Positions 50,776 through 59,393 of a stretch of DNA of 64,000 nt are shown one piece after another. Below the pieces are notes generated by a model. The model ran no database searches and was not told the DNA's origin. It worked only from the letters and a program-made list of their open reading frames with translations. The stretch spans positions 496,001 through 560,000 of the forward strand of contig NZ_JAUYGV010000007.1 in assembly GCF_030690345.1 (NCBI RefSeq), in the 5' to 3' direction. The translations under genes and the position numbers were made by a program. The number at the start of each line of letters is the position of its first letter. Positions within the stretch are counted from its first letter, which is position 1. Source of the DNA: Rheinheimera sp. Its GTDB lineage: Bacteria; Pseudomonadota; Gammaproteobacteria; Enterobacterales; Alteromonadaceae.

Positions 50776-53324
50776 AGGCTGGTCTCCTTACTGTCGATTT
50801 TGAGCTGACGGGTGGGAATAAGCTGGCCGCGTTCCGGCACAAAGCCAAACTCGCTGCGCGCCGGGGCTGCGGCATTAACATAACTGTTAAAGCGGGCGCG
50901 CTGCGCCGGGTCATTCAGCACGGTTTGCCATTCGCATTGGTAGTTGCTAATTAACAGCTGCATCTGCGCTTCGAGCTCTGCAGCTAATCCTAAGCTGTCG
51001 TTAATAATCACATCGCGCAGATACTCCAGGCCACCTTCGAGGTTATTCATCCAGGTGGCGGTGCGCTGCAGGCGGTCAGCGGTTTTGATATAAAACATCA
51101 GCAACCGGTCGATATAGCTCAGCAGTTGTTCGTCGGTTAAGTCGGTAGCAAATAAGTCAGCATGGCGCGGCTTCATGCCGCCATTGCCGCAGACATATAG
51201 GTTCCAGCCATTTTCAGTGGCAATAACGCCGACATCTTTGCTTTGGGCTTCAGCGCATTCGCGGGTGCAGCCGGATACGGCCATTTTAATTTTGTGCGGT
51301 GCGCGCACGCCCTTGTAGCGGTTCTCCAGCAAAATGGCCATGCTGACGCTGTCTTGCACGCCATAACGACACCAGGTACTGCCAACGCAGGATTTTACCG
51401 TGCGTAGCGACTTGCCATAGGCATGGCCGGTTTCAAAGCCGGCATCAATCAGCTGTTGCCAGATCAGCGGCAGCTGATCCAGGGTGGCGCCAAATAAATC
51501 GATGCGCTGGCCGCCGGTGATCTTGGTATACAGCTGATATTGCTCCGCCACTTTGCCGATGCTGATCAGCATCGTTGGGGTAATTTCACCGCCCGGAATG
51601 CGCGGCACCACCGAGTAGGTGCCGTTTTTCTGCATATTGGCCAGGAACGTATCGTTGGTGTCTTGCAGCGCGACATGCGGTTTGGCCAGCACCGGCTCGT
51701 TCCAGCAACTGGCCAGAATAGACGCCACCGCCGGTTTACAGATCTCGCAGCCGTGGCCACGGCCATGGCGCTGTATCAGCTGATTAAAGGTTTTAATACC
51801 ATCGACCCGAACCAGATGATACAGCTGTTGGCGGCTGTAGCTAAAGTGCTCGCACAGATCGGTGCTTACCGCCACACCGCGGGCCGTCAGTTCGTGCTCG
51901 ACCACGCTTTTCAGTAGCGCAGCGCAGCCACCACAGCCGGTGGCGGCCTTAGTGCAGCTTTTAATACCGGCTAAGTCCTGCACGCCGCTATCGAGCGCGG
52001 CACAAATGGCGCCTTTACTGACATTATGACAAGAGCACAGTGTGGCCGTAGCGGGCAGAGCCGCCGGGCCCAGCAGCGGCTTGCCGCTTGTTTGCGGCAG
52101 GATCAGGCTTTGTGGCTCGCCAGGCAAAGCAATACCGTTCAGCGCATATTGCAACAACGTATCGTAGTAGCTGTTATCGCCAACCAGCACCGCACCCAAT
52201 AGCTGTTTGCCATCAGGGCTTAACACTAATTTACGGTACTCGCCAGCTAAGTCATTGCGATAACGCAGGCTGATGCTACCCGGTGTGCGGCCATGCGCAT
52301 CGCCGATAGAACCAACATCCACGCCCAGCAGTTTCAGTTTGGTCGACATATCGGCGCCGGTAAAGCTTTGGCTGTTATCGCCAGCCAGCACCGCTGCGGC
52401 AGTGCGCGCCATCTGATAACCGGGCGCTACCAGGCCAAATAACTGGCCCTGATACAGCGCACATTCGCCAATGGCATAAATATCGGCATCACTGGTTTGG
52501 CACTGGTTGTTGATAACGATGCCGCCGCGTGCACCCAGCTCTAAGCCGGCGTCTTTACCAAGCTGGTCTTGTGGTCGGATACCCGCGGAGAACACAATCA
52601 GATCGGTTTGTAGCAGGCTGCCATCGCTAAAATTCAGCTGCAAACGCTGCTCTGTGCCTTCTGTAATACTGCTGGTGGCTTTGTCGGTATGTACGCTAAC
52701 GCCTAACTGCTCAATTTTATTGCGCAGCAGCTCGCCGCCGTCTTTGTCCAGTTGCACCGGCATTAATTGCGGCGCAAATTCCACTACATGGGCCTCTAAG
52801 CCTTGCAGCTTCAGCGCATTGGCCGCTTCGAGGCCCAGCAGGCCGCCGCCGATTACCACGCCGACTTTGGCATCCTTGCTGCTGGCACTGATCGCTTCAA
52901 GATCAGCAATGGTGCGGTACACCAGGCAGTGGGCGTTATCGTTACCGGCAATTGGCGGTACAAAGGGGTAAGAGCCGGTGGCCAGTACCAGCTTGTCGTA
53001 AAAATAGCGCGCTTTAGCGGTGCTGACCGTTTTGGCGTCGCGGTCAATCGCCAACACCGGCTCGTCCAGCTTTAAGGTGACATTGTTATCGCTATAGAAA
53101 CTGTCAGCGGCCAGTTGCAGTTTGCCGGCATTGCCATCACTGAAGTAGTCAGATAAATGCACTCTGTCGTAAGCAGGCCTGTCCTCGCCGGCAAATACCG
53201 TGAGTTGCCAGTCGCAGTCGTCGTGCTGGTGCGCTGCTTGTTGCGAGAGCCACTGCTCAATAAAATGCTGGCCAACCATACCATTGCCGATTACCAGCAG
53301 TTGTTTTGTGATGCTTGTTGTCAT
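50772..53324 (-). CDS. nirB: NirB, NAD(P)H-dependent nitrite reductase large subunit
   Basis: 850 residues. FAD/NAD domains (VIGNGMVGQHFIEQWL, VVIGGGLLGLEAANAL, SDADIYAIGECALY), a BFD-like [2Fe-2S] (TLCSCHNVSKGAICAAL, CTKAATGCGGCAALL), and the siroheme/[4Fe-4S] site: TVKSCVGSTWCRYGVQDS and KMAVSGCTRECAEAQSKDVGVIATENGWNLYVCGNGG. It reduces nitrite to ammonium using six electrons from NAD(P)H. Siroheme supply fits cobA at 63084. It starts 10 nt after the NasC-like gene. Confidence 0.96.
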   Translation of the reverse strand: MTTSITKQLLVIGNGMVGQHFIEQWLSQQAAHQHDDCDWQLTVFAGEDRPAYDRVHLSDYFSDGNAGKLQLAADSFYSDNNVTLKLDEPVLAIDRDAKTVSTAKARYFYDKLVLATGSYPFVPPIAGNDNAHCLVYRTIADLEAISASSKDAKVGVVIGGGLLGLEAANALKLQGLEAHVVEFAPQLMPVQLDKDGGELLRNKIEQLGVSVHTDKATSSITEGTEQRLQLNFSDGSLLQTDLIVFSAGIRPQDQLGKDAGLELGARGGIVINNQCQTSDADIYAIGECALYQGQLFGLVAPGYQMARTAAAVLAGDNSQSFTGADMSTKLKLLGVDVGSIGDAHGRTPGSISLRYRNDLAGEYRKLVLSPDGKQLLGAVLVGDNSYYDTLLQYALNGIALPGEPQSLILPQTSGKPLLGPAALPATATLCSCHNVSKGAICAALDSGVQDLAGIKSCTKAATGCGGCAALLKSVVEHELTARGVAVSTDLCEHFSYSRQQLYHLVRVDGIKTFNQLIQRHGRGHGCEICKPAVASILASCWNEPVLAKPHVALQDTNDTFLANMQKNGTYSVVPRIPGGEITPTMLISIGKVAEQYQLYTKITGGQRIDLFGATLDQLPLIWQQLIDAGFETGHAYGKSLRTVKSCVGSTWCRYGVQDSVSMAILLENRYKGVRAPHKIKMAVSGCTRECAEAQSKDVGVIATENGWNLYVCGNGGMKPRHADLFATDLTDEQLLSYIDRLLMFYIKTADRLQRTATWMNNLEGGLEYLRDVIINDSLGLAAELEAQMQLLISNYQCEWQTVLNDPAQRARFNSYVNAAAPARSEFGFVPERGQLIPTRQLKIDSKETSL

Positions 53325-53334
53325 AATAGTGCTC

Positions 53335-54666
53335 CTAGGCCGCGTCTTGTTGTTGTGGTTCGCTGACAGCGGCGGGCGTTGCTGTGCTGTTGATCAGGCC
53401 GGGTTCGACTTTGCCAAGCAACAGCGCGCTGCGACAGCCATGATAGGGCTGTTGTTGCTTAATCAGCTGGCTGAGTTGTTGGCTCAGGCCGGTGTCGCCA
53501 TACAGCACGGCGCCGACTAAATAAGGCCCACGCCACCACAGTCGGCGGTATTCATTAAGCTCAGCATCCAGATAATCGGTGCAGGCATCAAAACTGCCGG
53601 CATTGGCACAGAGCGTGGCAATATCGCCACAGGAGCTAAGTGCAATACCGCTGATTTTCAGCTGAGTTGCAGCGTGTTCGCTGCAATAAGCTGCAGGTTT
53701 GCCGCACAGTGTTTGCGCCAGCTGTGTCGCCTGCGCGTTAATTGGCGCTACTAAACCAAAGGTTTCGCCGTTAAGCTCAATACATTCGCCCAGCGCATAA
53801 ATGGCGCTGTCTGAGCTTTGTAAGTTGCGGTTAACGATGATGCCGTGTTTAACGCTAAGACCAGACTGCTGTGCCAGGCCGATATTCGGGCGAATGCCCA
53901 GTGCCAGCACCACTAAATCGGCTTTTAACTGCTGACCGCTTTTCAGCGCCACAGACTGCAACTGGCCGCGGCGATAGTTAAGGCTGCTGATTTCGCTGTT
54001 GGTGATAATATTTAAGCCACGCTGCATCAGCTGTTGTTGCAATAAACCGGCGGCGCTGGCATCAAGCTGACGGTTTAGCAAATAAGCACCGCGCTGCAAC
54101 AGGCTAACCTGCATGCCGAGTTTACGCAGGCCTTCGGCGGCTTCCAGACCGAGAAAACCACCGCCTACCACCACGGCATGTTGTAATTGCTGGCCGGCCA
54201 GACGCAGCGTGGCTAAATCCTGCCAGTTACGAAAATGACAAATAGCCGGGCGCAAGGTCCGGTTGCTATCGTTGGCATTATTGTTGGCATTATTGTTGGC
54301 ATTCTTGTTGGCATAACCCGGTGTCAGCGGCAGGGCACCACAAGCCAGCACCAGTTGCCGGTAACGGCGGTAGCGGCCGTGGCGGCTGACCACTAACTTG
54401 CGCTCGCGATCGATCAGCACCACCGCATCATCGCAAATCAGCTCGATATTGTGCTCAGCGTACCAATCCGGGCGTACCAGTTCGGCGGCGCTGTCTGGCA
54501 GCTCGTTGCTTAGCAGGCTGGACAGCAGCACACGGTTGTAGGCCGGCTTAGCTTCAGCGCCAAAAACCACTATCCTTGCCGGCCGGTTCGGCTGTTGCAC
54601 TAACTCTGCCAGCAGGCGCTGACAGGCCATGCCATTGCCGATAATAATCAGCTCTGCTTCTGTCAT
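53335..54666 (-). CDS. NasC-like FAD/NAD(P)H oxidoreductase, probable electron donor of NasA
   Basis: 443 residues. Two Rossmann motifs (LIIIGNGMACQRLLAEL and AVVVGGGFLGLEAAEGL) and SSDSAIYALGECIEL (FAD). It resembles the N-terminal part of NirB and the Klebsiella NasC subunit but ends without a BFD [2Fe-2S] domain. NasA here has its own C-terminal BFD-type cluster, so electrons could pass NADH, FAD protein, [2Fe-2S] of NasA, Mo. A low-complexity Asn/Ala insert (NKNANNNANNNAND) is encoded by a 12-bp repeat. It overlaps nrtD by ATGA. Confidence 0.82.
   Translation of the reverse strand: MTEAELIIIGNGMACQRLLAELVQQPNRPARIVVFGAEAKPAYNRVLLSSLLSNELPDSAAELVRPDWYAEHNIELICDDAVVLIDRERKLVVSRHGRYRRYRQLVLACGALPLTPGYANKNANNNANNNANDSNRTLRPAICHFRNWQDLATLRLAGQQLQHAVVVGGGFLGLEAAEGLRKLGMQVSLLQRGAYLLNRQLDASAAGLLQQQLMQRGLNIITNSEISSLNYRRGQLQSVALKSGQQLKADLVVLALGIRPNIGLAQQSGLSVKHGIIVNRNLQSSDSAIYALGECIELNGETFGLVAPINAQATQLAQTLCGKPAAYCSEHAATQLKISGIALSSCGDIATLCANAGSFDACTDYLDAELNEYRRLWWRGPYLVGAVLYGDTGLSQQLSQLIKQQQPYHGCRSALLLGKVEPGLINSTATPAAVSEPQQQDAA
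54271..54314 (-). repeat. In-frame 12-bp tandem repeat (3.7 copies)
   Basis: Plus-strand unit GTTGGCATTATT at 54271, 54283, 54295 (one change: GTTGGCATTCTT) and a partial copy at 54307. It encodes Asn-Ala-Asn-Asn units inside the NasC-like protein. The unit length is a multiple of three, so slippage would change copy number without frameshift. Confidence 0.95.
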
Positions 54667-55553
54667 GCCCGTTTCTCCTCTGCCGCCAGCTTTACCGGGG
54701 CTTTGGCAGGCGCTTTTGCCGCAGGTTTTACAGGGCTTTTTGCAGCATCAGCTTTAGGCAATACTTCCACTTTGCGCTGCTTTTCATACAAAAAGCTCAG
54801 CACCTGGTGGCGGTAATGGTTGTAGGTGGCGCAATCGGCCAGCGCGATGCGGTTGCGTGGTCGCGGCAGCTCAATCTGCAGTATTTCGCCGATGGTAGCG
54901 GCCGGGCCGTTGGTCATCATCACAATGCGGTCCGATAACAGCACCGCTTCATCGACATCGTGGGTGATCATAATCACGGTGTTATTCAGCCTGGCCTGTA
55001 TTTCCATCAGCGAGTCCTGTAAATGAGCGCGGGTTAGCGCATCCAGGGCACCAAACGGCTCGTCCATCAGCAGTACCTGCGGTTGCATCGCTAAGGCGCG
55101 GGCAATACCAACGCGCTGCTTCATACCTCCGGAAATCTCCGCCGGGCGCTTATCGCGGGCATGACTCATTTGCACCAGCGCCAGGTTATGCTCAATCCAG
55201 TCGCGCATTTCACTTTTGTTTTTCTGGCCGCGAAACACTTGCTTTACTGCCAGCTCCACATTCTGGTACACGCTAAGCCAGGGCAGCAGCGAGTGGTTTT
55301 GAAACACCACAGCGCGCTCCGGCCCGGGCGCATTGACTTCTTTTTGGTTTAAAATCACGCCGCCGGCGCTTGCCTGCAGCAAGCCGGCGACCAGATTCAG
55401 TACCGTTGATTTACCGCAACCGGAGTGGCCAATCAGGCTGATAAATTCGCCTTTAGCGATATCCAGATTAACGTTTTGCAGCGCGACAAAAGGCCCTTTG
55501 GGCGTGGGGAAGCTGATACCCAGTTGGCTTAGTTCTAAATGTGGTTTTTGCAT
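54663..55553 (-). CDS. nrtD: NrtD-type nitrate ABC transporter ATPase
   Basis: 296 residues. ATP-binding domain: LIGHSGCGKSTVLNLVAGLL, VFQNHSLLPWLSV, EISGGMKQRVGIARALAMQPQVLLMDEPFGALDALTR and MITHDVDEAVLLSDRIVMMTNGP. A C-terminal low-complexity tail (Lys/Pro/Ala; SPVKPAAKAPAKAPVKLAA) replaces the NrtA-like domain seen in NrtC. Powers uptake with NrtA/NrtB. 31 nt after nrtB. Confidence 0.93.
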   Translation of the reverse strand: MQKPHLELSQLGISFPTPKGPFVALQNVNLDIAKGEFISLIGHSGCGKSTVLNLVAGLLQASAGGVILNQKEVNAPGPERAVVFQNHSLLPWLSVYQNVELAVKQVFRGQKNKSEMRDWIEHNLALVQMSHARDKRPAEISGGMKQRVGIARALAMQPQVLLMDEPFGALDALTRAHLQDSLMEIQARLNNTVIMITHDVDEAVLLSDRIVMMTNGPAATIGEILQIELPRPRNRIALADCATYNHYRHQVLSFLYEKQRKVEVLPKADAAKSPVKPAAKAPAKAPVKLAAEEKRA

Positions 55554-55584
55554 AGCTGTTTTCCTTGTCCGTTACCTGCTTTCG

Positions 55585-56571
55585 TTACCTGAGCTGCGCG
55601 CTCTTATCCCAGTTCACCCGCTGCTGCAGTTGTAACATCAGCCGATCCAGCGCATAGCCAATTAAGCCAATCACCAGCACGGCGACACAGATGCGGCTGA
55701 GCGAGTCGGACGAGCCGTTTTGAAATTCATCCCAGACAAATTTGCCCAGGCCCGGGTTTTGCGCCAGCATCTCAGCGGCGATCAGCACCATCCAGGCAAT
55801 ACCAAGTGATAAGCGCAGGCCGGTAAAGATCATCGGCACCGCCGAGGGCAACACAATGCGCCGCACATGCGTCAGCCAGTTCAGCTGCAACACGCGGCTG
55901 ACGTTTTGTAAATCGGGCGAGATATTACTGACGCCAACAATGGTGTTAAGCAGAGTGGGCCACAACGAGCACAGCGTAACGGTAAATACCGACACCAAAA
56001 ACGAGCGCGCAAACAGCGGCTGCTCGCTTTGATACAAGGCGCTGACCAAAATGGTCACCAGTGGCAACCAGGCCAGTGGCGATACCGGCTTAAACAACTG
56101 AATAAGCGGATTAAAGGCGCTGTACAGCCTGGGGCTTAGCCCGATAACAATACCGGCCGGTATTGCCAGCATTGATGCCAGCACAAAGCCGGTTAGTACC
56201 GTGTACAGGCTGGTAAAAATCTGGCTGAAAAAGGTCGGCCGGCCGTTATAGGGCCGCACACTAACCACCGCTTCGGAGTTAGCGGCCAGGGTGGCGGTAT
56301 TACGCTCAAGCTGACGTTGAAAAAAGGCAGCTTCCCGCGCTTTTTCTGCCTTATGCTCAGCCACCAGGCCGGACCATTGTTGTGCTACCTGCATCGGCCC
56401 GGGAAAACTGCCCAGTGAAGTCGTGATCTGGCTGGCCAGCAGTTGCCACAGCAGCACAAACACGGCAATGCCGGCGGCCGATAACAGGCTTTGTTTCAGC
56501 CAACGGGTCAGTTGCTGCTGGCCCGGTAAATAGCTTTGCACCCGCGACCACTGCGTTGGAATAGCGCTCAT
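55585..56571 (-). CDS. nrtB: NrtB-type nitrate ABC transporter permease
   Basis: 328 residues; six TM helices with a long periplasmic loop (AEHKAEKAREAAFFQRQLERN) after the first. Permease motif: NVSRVLQLNWLTHVRRIVLPSAVPMIFTGLRLSLGIAWMVLIAAEMLAQNPGLGKFVWDEF. Member of the nitrate/sulfonate/taurine BPD permease family. 38 nt after nrtA. Confidence 0.93.
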   Translation of the reverse strand: MSAIPTQWSRVQSYLPGQQQLTRWLKQSLLSAAGIAVFVLLWQLLASQITTSLGSFPGPMQVAQQWSGLVAEHKAEKAREAAFFQRQLERNTATLAANSEAVVSVRPYNGRPTFFSQIFTSLYTVLTGFVLASMLAIPAGIVIGLSPRLYSAFNPLIQLFKPVSPLAWLPLVTILVSALYQSEQPLFARSFLVSVFTVTLCSLWPTLLNTIVGVSNISPDLQNVSRVLQLNWLTHVRRIVLPSAVPMIFTGLRLSLGIAWMVLIAAEMLAQNPGLGKFVWDEFQNGSSDSLSRICVAVLVIGLIGYALDRLMLQLQQRVNWDKSAQLR

Positions 56572-56609
56572 TGTTAGGCTCCTGTTATCCTTTTGCCGTT
56601 GGCAAATCG

Positions 56610-57959
56610 TTAATCTTTCTGGCCAATAGCAAATTGCTGCAAATAGGCATTTGGCGTTGTGGCATCAAACTGTTTGCCGTCGATAAAGCGGGTGGCATCA
56701 ACCGGTCTGTAGCCCGTTTCAGCGCTAAAATCGGGAAAGTCAGCCGCAGTAAGCTTGCCCTCGGCAATCAGCGCTTTGGCCGCTCGCTGGTACAGCGCCG
56801 GTTGAAACACCTGTTTGGCGATATCCTGGTACCAGCTGTCCGGTTTGGCGTCGCTGATTTGGCCCCAGCGCCGCATCTGGCTTAGATACCAGATAGCATC
56901 TGAGTAATAGGGGTAGGTAGCGTGGTAACGGAAGAACACATTAAAGTCCGGCGTTTCGCGGACATCGTCGCGCTCATAGGCAAACACCCCGGTCATGCTG
57001 TTGGCAATAACGTTTTCGTCGGCACCGACATAAAACGGCTGCGAAATCAGTTTGGCTGCCGCGGCGCGGTTGGCGTTGTTATCGGCATCCAGCCAATGGC
57101 CTGCGCGGATCAGTGCTTTTACCAGATGAAAATGGGTTTCGGGGTAACGCTGTGCCCAGCTTTGGCTGACGCCGAAGATTTTCTCTGCCAGGTTAGTGTG
57201 AATATCGTAATTAGTGACTAAGGGCACGCCCAAATCACGCAGTACCGCCTGCTGGTTCCATGGCTCACCAACGCAGTAACCATCGATGGTACCGGCTTCC
57301 ATTGTCGCCGGCATTTGCGGCGGCGGGGTAACAGAGAGCAACACATCCGCTTTTAGCTGGCCGCTGTTATCGCCGTTTTGCGGTGCATAAAAGCCCGGGT
57401 GTACGCCACCGGCGGCCAGCCAGTAACGCAGCTCGTAGTTATGGCTCGATACCGGAAATACCATACCAAACTGCAGTTTTTTACCCTGTTTGGTTTTTGC
57501 CGCCAGCGCCGGCTGCAGCGCATCGGCCGCGACCGGATAACGCGGTTTGCCAGCACTATTGCGTGCCACCTGCGGCGCTATTTGCTGCCATACGGCGTTG
57601 CTAACGGTGCAGGCATTGCCGTTCAAATCCATGACAAAGGCGGTTTGCATCGCCGCCCGGGTGCCTATGCCGATACTGGCAGCCAGGGCCTGACCGGCCA
57701 GCATATGGGCACCATCGAGCTGGCCGTCTATCACGCGGTCCAGCAGTACCTTCCAGTTGGCCTGGGCTTCTAACTGCACATACAGGCCTTCATCTTCAAA
57801 GTAACCGCGCTCCAGCGCTACCGCCAGCGGCGCCATATCGGTCAGCTTTATAAAGCCAAGCTTTAAATCCGGTTTTTCCGGTGCGGCCCATGCTTGCAGG
57901 CTAAGGCTTAAGCCGAGGGCCAGCAGCAGGCGGCTTGTCTTACGATATGGCTGTGTCAT
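56610..57959 (-). CDS. nrtA: NrtA-type periplasmic nitrate-binding protein
   Basis: 449 residues with a signal peptide ending LQAWAAPEK. Conserved blocks: LKLGFIKLTDMAPLAVALERGYFEDEGL, LAGQALAASIGIGTRAAMQTAFVMDLNGNACTVSN, GMVFPVSSHNYELRYWLAAGGVHPG, PATMEAGTIDGYCVGEPWNQQAVL. The GYCVGEPWN segment helps bind nitrate. Its 150-nt leader has a sigma54 promoter and an ANTAR-controlled attenuator (listed separately). It is the first gene after nasS. Confidence 0.95.
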   Translation of the reverse strand: MTQPYRKTSRLLLALGLSLSLQAWAAPEKPDLKLGFIKLTDMAPLAVALERGYFEDEGLYVQLEAQANWKVLLDRVIDGQLDGAHMLAGQALAASIGIGTRAAMQTAFVMDLNGNACTVSNAVWQQIAPQVARNSAGKPRYPVAADALQPALAAKTKQGKKLQFGMVFPVSSHNYELRYWLAAGGVHPGFYAPQNGDNSGQLKADVLLSVTPPPQMPATMEAGTIDGYCVGEPWNQQAVLRDLGVPLVTNYDIHTNLAEKIFGVSQSWAQRYPETHFHLVKALIRAGHWLDADNNANRAAAAKLISQPFYVGADENVIANSMTGVFAYERDDVRETPDFNVFFRYHATYPYYSDAIWYLSQMRRWGQISDAKPDSWYQDIAKQVFQPALYQRAAKALIAEGKLTAADFPDFSAETGYRPVDATRFIDGKQFDATTPNAYLQQFAIGQKD

Positions 57960-58002
57960 CTATGCTGTCCTTTGTTATTAAACGCTTTATAAAAGCAGGG
58001 CG

Positions 58003-58052
58003 AAAAAAAACGCCATCTGGCTGCACCCAGTTGCGGATACAGCCAGATGGCG
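58003..58052 (-). terminator. Attenuator in the nrtA leader
   Basis: Perfect 13-bp stem CGCCATCTGGCTG / CAGCCAGATGGCG (58040-58052 with 58011-58023) and a 16-nt loop. It is followed on the minus strand by eight T (58010-58003), 44 nt before the nrtA start codon. A strong intrinsic terminator in a leader means transcription must be allowed through by an antiterminator. Confidence 0.93.
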
Positions 58053-58062
58053 CCTTTGCCAT
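58047..58062 (-). promoter_or_regulatory. ANTAR hairpin P2 overlapping the attenuator
   Basis: Minus-strand ATGGC-AAAGGC-GCCAT: a 5-bp stem with a hexaloop carrying A at position 1 and G at position 4, the ANTAR target rule. Its 3' arm uses the first bases of the attenuator 5' arm (58047-58052), so P2 and the terminator exclude each other. Confidence 0.85.
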
Positions 58063-58087
58063 TAAGCTCTTTAGTGTTATTTAACCC

Positions 58088-58105
58088 GGTTGCGTCTTTG
58101 CAACC
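58088..58105 (-). promoter_or_regulatory. ANTAR hairpin P1 in the nrtA leader
   Basis: Minus-strand GGTTGC-AAAGAC-GCAACC: perfect 6-bp stem and hexaloop with A1 and G4. With P2 about 25 nt downstream it forms the classic two-hairpin ANTAR RNA motif. Confidence 0.87.
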
Positions 58106-58119
58106 TGTGCGTTAAACAA

Positions 58120-58135
58120 AGCAGTTAGTGTGCCA
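58120..58135 (-). promoter_or_regulatory. Sigma54 promoter of the nrtA operon
   Basis: Minus-strand TGGCACACTAACTGCT. GG and GC are at the exact -24/-12 spacing of the consensus TGGCACGN4TTGCA. The predicted transcript starts near 58108 and includes P1, P2 and the attenuator. Confidence 0.85.
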
Positions 58136-58182
58136 GCTTTAAAATGTGTTTATTTTCAATTATTTAATTATTTTCAGTAACG

Positions 58183-58236
58183 TGCACCAGCAGTGTTCAG
58201 GCACAATAACGGTGCAATTTGCACCAGCATGGCTCT
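58183..58236. promoter_or_regulatory. Cluster of NtrC-like binding sites upstream of nrtA
   Basis: Three 17-mers resemble the consensus TGCACC-N5-GGTGCA: TGCACCAGCAGTGTTCA (58183-58199), GGCACAATAACGGTGCA (58200-58216) and TGCACCAGCATGGCTCT (58220-58236). They match 10, 10 and 9 of 12 half-site bases. They lie about 75-128 nt upstream of the predicted transcript start, the normal enhancer distance. Confidence 0.7.
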
Positions 58237-58244
58237 TGCTGTCG

Positions 58245-59393
58245 CTATAACTGCATACCAAACAGCAGGCCATCAATAAAGCGGCTACCGTCACCTTTGC
58301 TGCCAACTTCGCCCTCCAGCCGCCAGTCTGCTGAGGGTGCGCTAAAGCCCAGGTTGGCGGCGACCTGGCGGTATAAATCCGGCCGGTATACTTGCTGCAA
58401 CAGCGGCTGATTAAGCGGCCCTTGCCATTGCTGCAGGTTGCGCATTTGCTGCAAGATAAAAGCACCCTGCGAGCGCCACGGTATATTCAGCGCGGCGCCA
58501 AAAAACGCCTGAGGTATCACCGGGTTAAACAGGCGGCTGCTAGTCAGGCCACTGTCTGCCAGGGCTAAATACTGCGGCTGTGCCAGCCAGTGCCATAGCT
58601 GTGCCGTTTTATCGCTGTTGCTTTGGATGTCGTGCAGCCAGTAGCATGCTTGTAGCAGTGCAGTAAGCACCGCCAGATAACACTCTGGTTGGTTGTCAGC
58701 AAACTGCTGGCTGACGGCAAACACCTTTTCCTGCCAGTTGTGCCACAACTGATCGCAACTGGTAACAATGCGACCGTGGTCGCTTAACTGCGCCAGGCTG
58801 CTCCAGGGCTCACCGACACAAAAGCCGTCAATAGTGCCGCTGGCCAGTTGTGCAGCCATGGCTGCCGGGGCTACGCCTATCACTTCTACCTGGCGGGCGC
58901 TGATGCCGGCGGTGCTTAACCAGTAATGCAGCTGATAATGATGACAGGAATAAGGTGATACGGTGGCCAGCCGCAGTGGCTGTCGTTGTTGCTGCGATTG
59001 TTGTAACAGATACTGCTGCAGCGCCTTGCCGCTGGCCAGCGGGCAGGGCAGTGTGGCCGGATCCAGATCCAGCTGTTGCAGCAGGCGGCTCGATAAGGTT
59101 ATCGCATTGCCGCCACTGCTTAGCACCAGGGCAGTGGTCATCGGTACGGCTGCGGCGCCCAGGCCTAAACTTGAGGCCAGTGGCAAGGGCGCTATCATCT
59201 GCGCGCCGTCTAATACGCCAAAGGCGACTTTATCGCGGATACTGGCCCAGGACGCTTCGCGCTGCAGCGACACATTCAGCCCTTGTGCGGCAAACAGCCC
59301 GAGCTCTTTGGCCACTATTAACGGTGCGGCATCCAGTAGCGGCACAAAGCCCAGCGTTAGTGTCTGTTGTCCGACCCGATAAAGCGTGGTCAT
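58245..59393 (-). CDS. nasS: NasS, cytoplasmic nitrate/nitrite sensor
   Basis: 382 residues, an NrtA-like binding protein without signal peptide: LTLGFVPLLDAAPLIVAKELGLFAAQGLNVSLQREASWASIRDKVAFGVLDGAQMIAPLPLASSLGLG, ATVSPYSCHHYQLHYWLSTAGIS, ASGTIDGFCVGEPWSSLAQL. In Azotobacter and Paracoccus, NasS holds NasT inactive until nitrate or nitrite binds. Its start overlaps the nasT stop (ATGA), so the two are made together. Confidence 0.93.
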   Translation of the reverse strand: MTTLYRVGQQTLTLGFVPLLDAAPLIVAKELGLFAAQGLNVSLQREASWASIRDKVAFGVLDGAQMIAPLPLASSLGLGAAAVPMTTALVLSSGGNAITLSSRLLQQLDLDPATLPCPLASGKALQQYLLQQSQQQRQPLRLATVSPYSCHHYQLHYWLSTAGISARQVEVIGVAPAAMAAQLASGTIDGFCVGEPWSSLAQLSDHGRIVTSCDQLWHNWQEKVFAVSQQFADNQPECYLAVLTALLQACYWLHDIQSNSDKTAQLWHWLAQPQYLALADSGLTSSRLFNPVIPQAFFGAALNIPWRSQGAFILQQMRNLQQWQGPLNQPLLQQVYRPDLYRQVAANLGFSAPSADWRLEGEVGSKGDGSRFIDGLLFGMQL

